DNA from: CAVRXQ01 sp963831155
GTDB lineage: Bacteria; Actinomycetota; Acidimicrobiia; Acidimicrobiales; Bog-793
Length of the DNA stretch: 64,000 bases
NCBI GenBank assembly: GCA_963831155.1
Contig: CAWHOY010000005.1
Span: 744,001-808,000, forward strand
Direction of reading: 5' to 3'
A program made the translations under genes and the position numbers. Under the pieces are notes generated by a model that was not told where the DNA came from, made no database searches, and was given only the letters and a program-made list of their open reading frames with translations. Positions 49,415-58,896 of this stretch are shown one piece after another (the stretch's first letter is position 1; each line of letters starts with the position of its first letter).

Positions 49415-50350
49415 ATGTGCTTCACCGTTAACTTCTGGCCCCTGCTCATCGCGGGTATCGCCAACGGGTTCCTCTACGCGCTCATCGCGCTCGGATACAC
49501 CCTCGTCTACGGCGTCCTGCAGCTGATCAATTTCGCTCATAGCGAAGTGTTCATGAGCGGAGGCTTCGCCGGCTACTTCATTTTGAACGCCGTCGTCCCA
49601 GCCGGCTCCACATCGACACCTCACGGGGCAGAATCGGTGGGCTTGCTCGCCGTGGCGATCATCGGGGGTGGGATCGCCGGTGCGATCGTCGCATTCCTGC
49701 TCGAACGGGTCGCGTATCGGCCGCTCCGGCGCCGCCACGCGCCACGTCTCGCGTTTCTGATCAGCGCGATCGGCGCCTCCTATTTCATTTACAACCTGGC
49801 TGGCAAAGAGTTTGGGCGTTTCCCGATTTCGATGCCAACAGTGTTCACGAACGGGACTGTGTTTTCGGTCTTCAATGCACAGGTGCAGACCTACTACGTG
49901 CTGATTGGCGTCGCGGCGCTCGTGATGCTCGTCTTTTTGGACCGCGTCGTCGCCTTGACCCGACTCGGGCGTGCGATTCGAGCCGTCGCCCAAGACGCCG
50001 ACACGGCGAGCTTGATGGGCGTGAACATCGACAGCACGATCTCGAAGACCTTCATCCTCGGCGGACTGCTCGCCGGGGCCGCTGGATGCCTCTTCGGCCT
50101 CGGCTATGGCGTCGTATACACGATGGGATTCACCCCGGCGCTCAAGGCGTTCACCGCCGCGGTGCTGGGCGGCATCGGCAACGTGCGCGGCGCCGTGCTC
50201 GGTGGGCTCCTCCTCGGCATCGTCGAGAGCCTCGGCGTCGCCTGCATCGAGACGTCGTGGCGCGACGTCATCTCCTTCGGCATCCTGGTTCTGGTGCTGC
50301 TCATCCGCCCGACCGGGATCCTCGGTGAGCGGCTCGGGAGGTCGGCGTGA
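49415..50350 (+). CDS. livH: Branched-chain amino acid ABC transporter permease LivH
   Basis: 311 residues, eight or so helices: GIANGFLYALIALGYTLVYG then LINFAHSEVFMSGGFAGYF, the QDADTASLMGVNIDSTISKT loop that contacts the ATPase, and LLAGAAGCLFG. Forms the channel with LivM. ATG 49415, CGGAG upstream. GTGA overlap with livM. Confidence 0.94.
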   Translation: MCFTVNFWPLLIAGIANGFLYALIALGYTLVYGVLQLINFAHSEVFMSGGFAGYFILNAVVPAGSTSTPHGAESVGLLAVAIIGGGIAGAIVAFLLERVAYRPLRRRHAPRLAFLISAIGASYFIYNLAGKEFGRFPISMPTVFTNGTVFSVFNAQVQTYYVLIGVAALVMLVFLDRVVALTRLGRAIRAVAQDADTASLMGVNIDSTISKTFILGGLLAGAAGCLFGLGYGVVYTMGFTPALKAFTAAVLGGIGNVRGAVLGGLLLGIVESLGVACIETSWRDVISFGILVLVLLIRPTGILGERLGRSA

Positions 50351-51690
50351 GCCTTTCGGTCCAAACCGCTCGCTCGACGGCGGTGTCTGTCTGGCGTAAC
50401 CCGCAGTCGCGACGCTTCTTCGCGTTCATCATGGGTTTCCTCGTCCTTGCCGTCATGACCGGTCCATCCGGCAGCATCACCGCGCCGCTCGGCGGATTCA
50501 CCGGCTCGCTCGGCCACCCACGCGTCCTCGTCTTTCTCGGGCTCGGTGTCGGATTCTGGGGGCTCAGCCTCGTGAACGCCCGCTATCGGGACAAGATCCG
50601 CGCCGCGAACAACCGGGTTCTCGCTGCACCGAAGCGACTGCTGCCCGATCGGCGAGTGCGCCTCGTCGTCTACGCGGTGCTCCTTGGCTTCGCGATCTGG
50701 CTGCCGCTCGGCGTGAATGCATATTGGCAGGAGGTCCTCGTCGACCAGATCGGCCTCTACGTGCTCCTCGCGTTGGGCCTCAACGTCGTCGTCGGCTACG
50801 CGGGACTGCTCGATCTCGGCTATGTCGCCTTCTTCGCGATCGGGGCGTATTCGACGGCGTTCTGGACCGACAAGCTGCCGTTGCACCCGCCATTCGTTCT
50901 CAATTCGTTCTGGTCGATCCCGTTCGACATGGCGGCGGCGATCCTCGCCGGGGTCTTGCTCGGAGCGCCGACGCTGCGCCTGCGCGGCGACTACCTGGCG
51001 ATCGTCACGCTCGGATTCGGCGAGATCATCGAGATCGTCGCGAACAACTTGAACGGCGTGACCGGCGGACCTGTCGGTGTGCTCGGCGTCCCCCACCCCG
51101 ACATCAACCTATTCGGCATTCATTACACGTGGTCGATCGACGAGATCCCCTACTACTACATACTTCTGGTCTTCGTCGTCGTCGCCGTCACCGGATACCA
51201 CTACATCCAGGAATCCCGCATCGGCAGGGCGTGGGCCACGATTCGCGAGGACGAGGTCGCGGCGGAATCAACCGGCGTCAACGTCTTGAAGTACAAGGTG
51301 ATGGCCTTCGCCATCGGGGCGGCGACGTCGGGCATGGCCGGGATGCTGTTTGCGAGCAAGGTGAGCTACATCGAGCCCGCGGACTTCACCGTCCAGTTCT
51401 CGATCCTCATCTTGATCCTCGTCATCTTTGGCGGAATGGGATCGATCGTCGGCGCAGTCGCCGGAGCCGCATTCTTGCAGTGGTTCCCTGCCTACGAGCG
51501 CGTCCATCCGACACTCGGTTTCCAGATCCAGGACTTGTACATTTACCTGGGCGCGCTTTTGGTCCTGATGATGATTTTCCGACCACAGGGCCTCGTCCCG
51601 TCGCATCGGCGACGGCGCGAGCTCGAGCTCGCCGAACACGGCGTCGGAACCGCCGACGCGATGAGCGCCGGAAAAGGGCCGATCACATGA
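50347..51690 (+). CDS. livM: Branched-chain amino acid ABC transporter permease LivM
   Basis: 447 residues, with an N-terminal extension of about 110 residues before the BPD_transp_2 core: LNVVVGYAGLLDLGYVAFFA, LRGDYLAIVTLGFGEIIEIV and the ATPase-contact loop REDEVAAESTGVNVLKYK. The extension has extra hydrophobic helices, as in LivM proteins of E. coli type. GTG 50347. ATGA overlap with livG. Confidence 0.94.
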   Translation: MSLSVQTARSTAVSVWRNPQSRRFFAFIMGFLVLAVMTGPSGSITAPLGGFTGSLGHPRVLVFLGLGVGFWGLSLVNARYRDKIRAANNRVLAAPKRLLPDRRVRLVVYAVLLGFAIWLPLGVNAYWQEVLVDQIGLYVLLALGLNVVVGYAGLLDLGYVAFFAIGAYSTAFWTDKLPLHPPFVLNSFWSIPFDMAAAILAGVLLGAPTLRLRGDYLAIVTLGFGEIIEIVANNLNGVTGGPVGVLGVPHPDINLFGIHYTWSIDEIPYYYILLVFVVVAVTGYHYIQESRIGRAWATIREDEVAAESTGVNVLKYKVMAFAIGAATSGMAGMLFASKVSYIEPADFTVQFSILILILVIFGGMGSIVGAVAGAAFLQWFPAYERVHPTLGFQIQDLYIYLGALLVLMMIFRPQGLVPSHRRRRELELAEHGVGTADAMSAGKGPIT

Positions 51691-52562
51691 CCGACGTCGG
51701 CACGCGAGCATCGCAATCGGCGAAGGTCGAGGGTGACGCGATCGTCGACGTCGACGACGTCACCTTGCGTTTCGGGGGCGTCACGAGCCTGGCGAACGTC
51801 GACCTCAACCAGCTCCGCGGCGAGCTCCTTTCGGTGATCGGGCCCAACGGGGCAGGCAAGACCTCGCTGTTCAATTGCCTGACAGGCGTCTACAAGCCGC
51901 AGGAGGGGTCGATCACCTTCACCGGCGCCGACGAGAAGAGCCATGAGGTCATCGGCCACAAACCGCACACAGTGAACCGCCTCGGCATCGCGCGGACTTT
52001 CCAGACGAGCCGCTTATTCAACGCGCTGACGACCTTCGAGAACGTGAAAATCGGCGTCGAATCACGCCAGCACACCGGGCCGATCGGCGCGATGCTTCGC
52101 CTTCCGCGAACTCGACGCGAAGAGCGTCAGAGCGACGCGAAAGCGTTCGAACTTCTCGAATTCGTCTCGCTCGCCGATCGGGCGAACGAGCTTGCTAGCG
52201 CCCTTCCCTATGGCGCGCGTCGCCGTCTCGAGATCGCGCGGGCACTCGGGACAGATCCCCAGCTTTTGCTCCTCGACGAACCCGCGGCCGGGACAAACCC
52301 GGCAGAGAAAGAGGACCTCGCCGCGGTGATCACTAAGGTAAACCGCGAGCTCGACGTGAGCGTGCTCCTCATCGAGCACGATATGCGCCTCGTCATGTCG
52401 GTGGCGCAACGGATCATCGTTTTGAACTTCGGACGCGTCATCGCGTCCGGAACGCCGGTCGAGGTCCAGCACAACCCGTCGGTCATCGAGGCGTACCTCG
52501 GCGCACCTGCAGATGACGAGACCGCACCGCCGCAAGATGGCCTCACGGAGGAATCACCGTGA
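51687..52562 (+). CDS. livG: Branched-chain amino acid ABC transporter ATPase LivG
   Basis: 291 residues: Walker A GPNGAGKTS, LivG-type insertion IARTFQTSRLFNALTTFENV, signature LPYGARRRLEIARAL, Walker B LLLLDEPAAGTNP, and switch His in LIEHDM. A short acidic C-terminal tail. Overlaps livM (4 bp) and livF (4 bp). Confidence 0.94.
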   Translation: MTDVGTRASQSAKVEGDAIVDVDDVTLRFGGVTSLANVDLNQLRGELLSVIGPNGAGKTSLFNCLTGVYKPQEGSITFTGADEKSHEVIGHKPHTVNRLGIARTFQTSRLFNALTTFENVKIGVESRQHTGPIGAMLRLPRTRREERQSDAKAFELLEFVSLADRANELASALPYGARRRLEIARALGTDPQLLLLDEPAAGTNPAEKEDLAAVITKVNRELDVSVLLIEHDMRLVMSVAQRIIVLNFGRVIASGTPVEVQHNPSVIEAYLGAPADDETAPPQDGLTEESP

Positions 52563-53278
52563 ACGACACGATGCTCGAACTCATCGATGTCGATGTCCGC
52601 TATGGCGTGATCCGCGCACTGCGCGGCGTGAGCCTCGTCGTCAATCAAGGCGAAATCGTCGCACTACTTGGAGCGAATGGCGCCGGTAAGACGACGACGC
52701 TGCGCACGATCTCAGGTCTCAGCCCGGCGGCAAAAGGACAGATCACCTTCGCCGGCGACGCGATCACGAGCACCCAGCCGCACGAGATCGTCGCCCGCGG
52801 CATCAGCCACGTCCCAGAGGGCCGCCGCATCTTTCCGCAGATGTCGGTGATGGAGAACCTAGAAATGGGCGCGTACCTCGGCAAGAAGACCTTCAAGGAG
52901 GACCTCGAGCGATCATTCGGTCTCTTTCCGATCCTGGCCGAGCGGCGTAAGCAGATGGGGGGAACGCTGTCCGGGGGCGAGCAGCAGATGCTCGCCATCG
53001 CCCGGGCGCTGATGAGTCACCCCCGCCTTTTGCTGCTCGACGAACCCTCGATGGGGTTGGCACCGATGTTCGTGCAGACGATTTTCCGGATCATCAACGA
53101 GATCCGACAGACCGGTACCACCATCCTCCTCGTCGAACAGAACGCCGCGCAGGCGCTGGCGCTCGCCGATCGCGGCTACGTGCTCGAGAACGGAGCGATC
53201 GTCATGTCCGACGAAGCTTCGGCGATGCTCCGTGACCCGAGGGTGCGTGCCGCGTACCTCGGCGAGGGAGCCGCGTAA
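52559..53278 (+). CDS. livF: Branched-chain amino acid ABC transporter ATPase LivF
   Basis: 239 residues: Walker A GANGAGKTT, GISHVPEGRRIFPQMSVMEN, signature LSGGEQQMLAIARAL, Walker B LLLLDEPSMGLAP, LVEQNA. Completes the liv importer. GTG 52559 overlaps livG; kynU follows 41 bp later on the same strand. Confidence 0.94.
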   Translation: MNDTMLELIDVDVRYGVIRALRGVSLVVNQGEIVALLGANGAGKTTTLRTISGLSPAAKGQITFAGDAITSTQPHEIVARGISHVPEGRRIFPQMSVMENLEMGAYLGKKTFKEDLERSFGLFPILAERRKQMGGTLSGGEQQMLAIARALMSHPRLLLLDEPSMGLAPMFVQTIFRIINEIRQTGTTILLVEQNAAQALALADRGYVLENGAIVMSDEASAMLRDPRVRAAYLGEGAA

Positions 53279-53318
53279 TTACCGTCCCGGCGCCTGCCTC
53301 GCGCAGAAGTCGGCTTCG

Positions 53319-54554
53319 ATGACCGCTCCGACGCGCGAGGTCTGCGTCGACCTCGACGGTTCGGACCCGCTCGGCCATTTCCGGGACGAGTTCATCCTCC
53401 CAGAGGGCATCGTCTACCTGCTCGGTAATTCGCTCGGCCCCCTCCCCCGGCGGGTCCTCGCGCGCGTCGATCGAGCCTTGCGCGAGGAGTGGGGTGTCGG
53501 ATTGATTCGCAGCTGGGACAGGTGCGGCTGGTGGGACCTGCCGACCTCCTTGGGGACAAAGCTCGCGCCTCTGATCGGCGCCGACCAGTCGGAGGTACTT
53601 GTCGCCGACTCGACTTCGATCAACACCTTCAAAGCGGTGTGTGCGGCGGCGGCGCTCCGTCCGGATCGCCACACGATCCTTGTCGATGCCGAGAATTTCC
53701 CGACCGATCTCTACATGGTTGAAGCGGCGGCAAAGGCGATGGGAAACCTCGTCGTGCGCCACGTCGCAGATCTCGCGAATCTCTCGCAAGCACTCGATGG
53801 CGATGTCGCCGTTGTCGAGCTGAGTCACGTCGACTATCGGACGTCGCGGCAACTGCCGATGCGGGAGATCACCGCCGAGATTCATGCCACCGGGGCGCTC
53901 ACCGTCTGGGACCTCGCCCACAGCGCCGGCGCGGTCGAGGTTGCGCTCGACGCAGCCGACGCCGACTTCGCGGTCGGCTGCACTTATAAATATCTGAACG
54001 GCGGCCCCGGCGCCCCGGCCTACCTGTTCGTCGCCTCCCGTCACCAGGGTGCCGCGGCCTCGCCGTTGCCGGGGTGGCACGGCCACGCCCACCCCTTCGC
54101 CTTCACCCCCGACTATAAGCCCGCCGAGGGGATCCGCCGATTCGCCTGCGGTTCGCCCCCGGTGGTCTCGTACGAGGCGCTCGAGGCGAGCCTGTCGCTC
54201 TTCGAGGAGGTCGACCTCTCGGCGCTCTTTGCCAAAGGGCGATCCCTTTTGTCGCTGTTCATCGATTTGCTCGCACCGACGTTGCGAGAAACCGCCCTTG
54301 AGCTCGCCTCGCCGGTCGAGGTCGCGGAGCGCGGAAGCCACGTCGCGCTCCGTCACCCCGGCGCGGCGATCCTTGTCGCCGAGCTCGAAGCGCGCGGCGT
54401 GCTCGTCGACTTCCGGGAGCCGGATTTCATCCGGGCGGCGATTGCGCCGTTCTACTTGCGTTATGCCGAGGTCTTCGATGCCGCGGCAGTGATCGCTGAA
54501 ACGTCGCGCGCGCTCGGCGCGTCGATCCCCTACACCAAGAACGCGTCGCGCTGA
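53319..54554 (+). CDS. kynU: Kynureninase
   Basis: 411 residues, PLP fold type I. Family pieces: YLLGNSLGPLPRRVLARVDR, VADSTSINTFKAVCAAAALR, VWDLAHSAGAVEVAL (Asp pairs with the PLP nitrogen) and the Lys in CTYKYLNGGPGAPAYLFV. Cleaves kynurenine to anthranilate and alanine. ATG 53319 is chosen over the longer frame from 53232. Follows livF closely, so transporter and enzyme may be co-expressed, pointing to tryptophan or kynurenine use. No tryptophan dioxygenase or formamidase is in the window. Confidence 0.93.
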   Translation: MTAPTREVCVDLDGSDPLGHFRDEFILPEGIVYLLGNSLGPLPRRVLARVDRALREEWGVGLIRSWDRCGWWDLPTSLGTKLAPLIGADQSEVLVADSTSINTFKAVCAAAALRPDRHTILVDAENFPTDLYMVEAAAKAMGNLVVRHVADLANLSQALDGDVAVVELSHVDYRTSRQLPMREITAEIHATGALTVWDLAHSAGAVEVALDAADADFAVGCTYKYLNGGPGAPAYLFVASRHQGAAASPLPGWHGHAHPFAFTPDYKPAEGIRRFACGSPPVVSYEALEASLSLFEEVDLSALFAKGRSLLSLFIDLLAPTLRETALELASPVEVAERGSHVALRHPGAAILVAELEARGVLVDFREPDFIRAAIAPFYLRYAEVFDAAAVIAETSRALGASIPYTKNASR

Positions 54555-54560
54555 CCAACC

Positions 54561-55973
54561 TCAGCCGAGGGGCTCGAAGACGGCGGTGAAGTGCCGCAGT
54601 TGGACCGGATCGCTCAGGATCCGCAATCCGCGCAATTCGTGAGATCGCTTGGCGACCGCCTCGCACACCTCGATCACGTAGTCGACGTGGCTCTGGGTGT
54701 ACGTCCGTCGCGGGATCGCCAGGCGGACCAGATCCATCGCCGCGGGCCGCTCAGATCCATCGGGCTGGCGGCCGAACATCACCGTCCCGATCTCGCAGCT
54801 GCGGATGCCACCGGCCTCGTAGAGCGCGATCGCGAGCGACTGGCCCGGGTACTCGATCGGCGGGATATGCGGGAGCAGTGCCCGCGCGTCCAAGTAGACG
54901 GCATGACCGCCGATCGGCAAGACGACTGGGATTCCGACGTCGTCGAGCGCCTCGCCCAAATACGCGGTCGAGCGAATCCGGTAGCGCAGGTAGTCATGCG
55001 AGACGGCCTCCCTCAGACCTTGCGCGATCGCCTCGAGGTCGCGGCCGGCAAGGCCTCCATAGGTCGGGAAGCCCTCGGTCAGGATCAGCATGTTGCGCGC
55101 CGCCTCGGCGAGGACGTCGTCGTTGCACGCCAGCCACCCGCCGATGTTGCAGAGAGGATCCTTCTTCGCGCTCATTGTCATGCCGTCGGCGAGTGATGCA
55201 ATCTCCCTGACGATGTCGGCAACCGACCGCTCCGACTGCGCGGCCTCCCGCTCGCGGATGAACCAGGCGTTCTCGGCGAATCGACAAGCGTCGAGGAAGA
55301 GCGGAATTCCGAACTCGTCGCAGATTCCCCGCACAGCCCGCAGGTTCTCGAGGCTCACCGGCTGGCCGCCGCCCGAGTTGTTCGTCACCGTCACCATGAC
55401 AACAGGCACAGAATCTCTGCCGCGTTCTTCGATCAGCGCACGCAGAGCCGCGATGTCGACGTTTCCTTTGAAGGGGTACAGCGAGCGAGGATCCCGACCC
55501 TCGGGAATCACCAAATCAACCGCCTCGGCCCCGGTGAATTCGACATTCGCGCGGGTCGTGTCGAAGTGGGTGTTGTTCGGTACGACCTTGCCCGGACCGC
55601 CCAGCACCGAAAAGAGGATCCTCTCCGCCGCCCGTCCCTGGTGGGTCGGAATCAGGTGGCGAAACGGGAAGAGCTCGCTCACCGCTGCGCGGAAGATCTC
55701 CCACGACGGTGAGCCCGCGTAGGACTCGTCGCCGTGTTGGATTGCCGACCATTGGTCGCGACTCATCGCTCCGGTCCCTGAGTCTGTGAGGAGATCGATC
55801 ATCACCATTGAGGCGGGGAGGTTGAACAGGTTGTAACCCGCCTCGCGGATCGCACGCGCACGTTGGACCGCAGAGGTCATCTCGATCGGCTCGACGGCGT
55901 GGATGCGGAAGGGCTCGATGACTGTCAGGAAATCTTCCACCTCAGCGCGCACCCCCTCCCCCTGGATTGCCAT
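54561..55973 (-). CDS. tnaA: Tryptophanase (tryptophan indole-lyase)
   Basis: 470 residues, beta-eliminating lyase family. PLP Lys in MTMSAKKDPLCNIGGWLA, PIPTHQGR-like LIPTHQGRAAERIL, NNTHFDTTRANVEFTGA and the substrate-carboxylate Arg in RLAIPRRTYTQSHVDYV. Discriminating site: tyrosine phenol-lyases have MERG with Arg for the phenol, tryptophanases have an EIG; this protein has GIRSCEIGTVMFGR, so Trp lyase is favoured. Splits Trp to indole, pyruvate and ammonia. Convergent with kynU, 6 bp between stops. Confidence 0.88.
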   Translation of the reverse strand: MAIQGEGVRAEVEDFLTVIEPFRIHAVEPIEMTSAVQRARAIREAGYNLFNLPASMVMIDLLTDSGTGAMSRDQWSAIQHGDESYAGSPSWEIFRAAVSELFPFRHLIPTHQGRAAERILFSVLGGPGKVVPNNTHFDTTRANVEFTGAEAVDLVIPEGRDPRSLYPFKGNVDIAALRALIEERGRDSVPVVMVTVTNNSGGGQPVSLENLRAVRGICDEFGIPLFLDACRFAENAWFIREREAAQSERSVADIVREIASLADGMTMSAKKDPLCNIGGWLACNDDVLAEAARNMLILTEGFPTYGGLAGRDLEAIAQGLREAVSHDYLRYRIRSTAYLGEALDDVGIPVVLPIGGHAVYLDARALLPHIPPIEYPGQSLAIALYEAGGIRSCEIGTVMFGRQPDGSERPAAMDLVRLAIPRRTYTQSHVDYVIEVCEAVAKRSHELRGLRILSDPVQLRHFTAVFEPLG

Positions 55974-56044
55974 TTCTCGCCCGCTCCATGCCAGCCACAG
56001 AGACGATCACCCGCGGTGCTCTGCGACCCTTCGACGGGCCGCGA

Positions 56045-56401
56045 TCATTTCCTCGGAAGCGTTTTCGCGTAGCTGACACCGATCCGCGCCCAGCGTTCGA
56101 GATCGCGTTTCGTCCGCACCGCCGATTCTTCGACCCGCAGCCACCCGACCATCTCCCGACCGCGCATCTCGAAGCGGCGCGCACCGTTGCGCGACGCGAG
56201 CTTTTCCGTGTCGTCCGGATCGACGCGCAACAGCAGCCCACCTTGCCCGCTGGCGGCGACCGACATCTTGCCGTTGATCAGAAAGGCGAGACCACCAAAC
56301 ATCTTCTTCTCGATGAGCCCCCGTTCATCTTGCAGAAGTTCGCGCAGGCGATTGGCGAGATCCTCGTCGTAGGCCACGGCGGGATTCTCGCGCGCGACCA
56401 T
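56045..56401 (-). CDS. TfoX N-terminal domain protein
   Basis: 118 residues, TfoX_N fold: DLANRLRELLQDERGLIEKK then MFGGLAFLINGKMSVAASG, LLLRVDPDDTEKLA and MVGWLRVEESAVRTKRDLER. Single-domain members are common in actinobacteria; role unknown (competence regulation applies to gamma-proteobacterial full-length TfoX). ATG 56401. Confidence 0.82.
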   Translation of the reverse strand: MVARENPAVAYDEDLANRLRELLQDERGLIEKKMFGGLAFLINGKMSVAASGQGGLLLRVDPDDTEKLASRNGARRFEMRGREMVGWLRVEESAVRTKRDLERWARIGVSYAKTLPRK

Positions 56402-56460
56402 CCCTGGACGCCTGCGGAAAGGCCGCGCCAGACACAGGCTTCGCGCACGAAAGAGCGCTC

Positions 56461-56616
56461 TTAGTGAGAGACGACCGAATGCGGGGTGTGGTGTCGCCGC
56501 GCCAGCGCGATCAGACCAATAACGATGAAGACGACGATCGCACCGGGCAGCATGATCGGCGCGAGCAGGATGATTCCAAGGGCCACGAGCCCGACGAGCA
56601 CGATGAACACGCCCAC
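56461..56616 (-). CDS. Small two-helix membrane protein
   Basis: 51 residues, missed by length cut-offs. GTG 56616 with GGAAAGGGGGTGGAG upstream. Two hydrophobic segments joined by a PIMLPGA turn (FIVLVGLVALGIILLA, then IVVFIVIGLIALARR), ending in HHTPHSVVSH. Unknown function. Confidence 0.55.
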   Translation of the reverse strand: MGVFIVLVGLVALGIILLAPIMLPGAIVVFIVIGLIALARRHHTPHSVVSH

Positions 56617-56806
56617 GGCTCCACCCCCTTTCCGGAGTGATTCCGATAGCGATCTTCACCCCCGACGTGGTCCGTCCCGTAGGGCCACTTGGCACCTTTC
56701 GGACCAACAAACCTCCGCCACGCGGTTCTGGTTGCGCGGCTGGCGGAAAGCCGTGGAACCCCAGTCTCGCTCCTCGGGTCGCCAGAGATCCCCGAGTAGG
56801 AACTCC

Positions 56807-57539
56807 CTATCGGTTTTCCAAGATTGCGAGGTCTCGGTTCGCGTACCGGCAATGTTCCCATTCTTCATTGAGAATCACGTGTAGGCATTGCAGCGTCGTG
56901 TGCGGTGTCGTCGGATGCCCCGGTGTGTTCGGTGGAGTGTGCACTCGTTCCAGATCTTCTGGCGTCACCGTCGCGATCGTCTCTCCAACGAGGCGCATCT
57001 TTTCGCGTCGAATACCGAGCACTTCTTCAAGCGACGGACGTGCCGAATAGTCGAGCCCAGAGCTGTTCGGGTCAGCAAGGAATGATCCGGCGAGACCAAA
57101 CCGATGGTACGAGTGGGGTTCTTCCCGAACCGCCCGCAAAAGCCAACAGTCGGTTGCGAAGACGAGATGACGCAGCGTCTCGATGAAGCTCCATTCGTCG
57201 TCGACGCGCTCGTCGAGCTCGGATTCCGGCAACGCGCAGGCCCGATCAACGGTCTTCTGCCAGACGTCTTCGACCAACGCCCACGCCTTGAAGGCCCTGC
57301 GGATCCGTCGCGCGCAATTTCACCCGTTCCGGGATTCGACGGTCGAGCTCCGCCTCGACTAGGGGCGCGATCTCGACTCCGTTCACGCGCAGCCCTTCAA
57401 TGTCGCCCGAGATGTCGGCGTTCTAGAACCACCCATCGGTGATCTTTGCCTCTTCGAAACTCGGAGCGTGCAGCCGCGCCCGCGTGAAGTCCGCATCCTC
57501 GATGCGGCGCTCATGAAAGTCCACCGGCTCAGCCGTCAT
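56807..57539 (-). pseudogene. Broken pentapeptide/DinB family gene
   Basis: Starts at ATG 57539 (AGGAGG 57556-57551) with an IEDADFTRARLHAPSFEEAK segment typical of the N-terminal pentapeptide-like part of this family. It hits an in-frame TAG at 57425, resumes NADISGDIEGLRVNGVEIAP, then near 57285-57290 an extra C shifts the frame to the DinB part (TVDRACALPESELDERV, WSFIETLRHLVFATDCW, HVILNEEWEHCRYANRDL) ending at 56807. Two lesions mean no full protein, unless the last part is made from an inner start near 57277. Confidence 0.75.
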
Positions 57540-57605
57540 CGGTCGCTCCACCTCCTCATCAAGGATCGACGCGATCGGCAGTATCGGCGGAACAAACAGT
57601 TCAGT

Positions 57606-58826
57606 TCAGGTGAGCACGTACGCCTGCTCCTCTTCGAGCTCGGTGTCCAATCCGGCGAGCTCCACCGTGTCCGGTACGCGGATCGATTCGAACTGGTTCA
57701 GGATCTTCAGGATTACCCAGGTCATGACGAAGGCGTACGCGGCCACGAGCGTCGCAGCAGCAACTTGCTTCCCGAAGAAGGCAGCGTTCCCCGCCACGAG
57801 TCCGTTGTGGCCGACGGAGTTCACCGAGACGTAGGCGAAGACGCCGAGCAGGATCGTTCCGAGCAGCCCGCCGACGCCGTGTGCGGCCCAGACGTCGAGC
57901 GCGTCGTCCCACTTCATGCGGGCACGGAGCTCCACCGCGAGGTAACAGACGACCCCCGCGCCGAAGCCGATGATGAAGGCCGCCCACGTCGGCACGTATC
58001 CGGCGCACGGAGTGATGCAGGCGAGGCCGGCCACCGCCCCCGTGAACGCGCCAATCACGCTCGGCTTGCTCGAGCGCCACCAGCTGATTGCGAGCCACGT
58101 GCACATCGCGACCGAAGCTGCGATGTCAGTGTTCACGAAGGCCTGTGCCGCGACCCCGTCCGCCGCGAGGGCCGAGCCCCCGTTGAAGCCGAACCAGCCG
58201 AACCACAACAAGCCGGTTCCAAGACCGACGAACGCGATGTTGTGCGGCACCGTCCTTTCGCCGGGTGCGAACTTGCGCGCTCCGACGACCCATACCGAAG
58301 CGAGCGCCGCGAATCCGGCGCTTGTGTGCACCACCATCCCCCCGGCGAAATCGAGGACCCCCCACTTCGCGAGGAACCCGCCCCCCCAGATCCAGTGCAC
58401 GAGCGGCACATAGACAAGAAGGCTCCAGGCGACCAGGAACTTGAGGTAACTCTTGAAATGGACGCGGTCGGCGAACGCTCCGGTGATCAAAGCCGGCGTG
58501 ATGATCGCGAACATCTCTTGGAAGATGAAGTGGGCGAGTGCCGGGATGTGTGGCGCCCAGGGTCCAGGCTTCGCCCCGACGCCCCGCAGTCCCACCCACG
58601 CGAAATTGCCGATGACACCGCCGGCGCCCCCAGAAAAGGCCAGCGAGTAGCCGACGGCCACCCAGATGACCGTCACCACGCCCATCGAGATGAAGCTCTG
58701 CATCATGATGGCGAGGAAGTTCTTCCGACGCACGAGCCCGCCGTAAAAGAAGGCAAGGCCAGGTGTCATCACCATCACGAGCGCGGCGCTGATGAGTACG
58801 AACGCGGTGTCGCCCGTGTTGATCAC
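57606..58826 (-). CDS. amt: Ammonium transporter (Amt family)
   Basis: 406 residues, 11 helices. Conserved pore residues: twin histidines in GGMVVHTSAGFAAL and DVWAAHGVGGLLGT, MTPGLAFFYGGLVRRKN near the start, and WFGWFGFNGGSALAADG. Carries NH4+/NH3 across the membrane. GTG 58826 with GGGGGTTGAAAA upstream. No glnB/glnK gene follows downstream, where the pair usually lies; the C-terminal tail is acidic. Ammonia from tryptophanase could also be re-taken by this protein. Confidence 0.93.
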   Translation of the reverse strand: MINTGDTAFVLISAALVMVMTPGLAFFYGGLVRRKNFLAIMMQSFISMGVVTVIWVAVGYSLAFSGGAGGVIGNFAWVGLRGVGAKPGPWAPHIPALAHFIFQEMFAIITPALITGAFADRVHFKSYLKFLVAWSLLVYVPLVHWIWGGGFLAKWGVLDFAGGMVVHTSAGFAALASVWVVGARKFAPGERTVPHNIAFVGLGTGLLWFGWFGFNGGSALAADGVAAQAFVNTDIAASVAMCTWLAISWWRSSKPSVIGAFTGAVAGLACITPCAGYVPTWAAFIIGFGAGVVCYLAVELRARMKWDDALDVWAAHGVGGLLGTILLGVFAYVSVNSVGHNGLVAGNAAFFGKQVAAATLVAAYAFVMTWVILKILNQFESIRVPDTVELAGLDTELEEEQAYVLT

Positions 58827-58896
58827 TTTTCAACCCCCAGTCCCAGGACACCGGGTAGCTCCGCCCGCAATGAAGCGCCGATCGAGGGGCTGACAG

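Noticed and set aside
50724..51686. Upstream extension of livG in frame through livM
   Set aside because: livG begins at ATG 51687 overlapping the livM stop; the upstream frame is an out-of-frame reading of livM.
53202..54356. Minus-strand open frame opposite kynU
   Set aside because: No recognisable domain; kynureninase on the plus strand is complete with PLP lysine.
54561..55973. Tyrosine phenol-lyase instead of tryptophanase
   Set aside because: The position that carries the phenol-binding Arg in tyrosine phenol-lyases is Ile here (EIG), as in tryptophanases.
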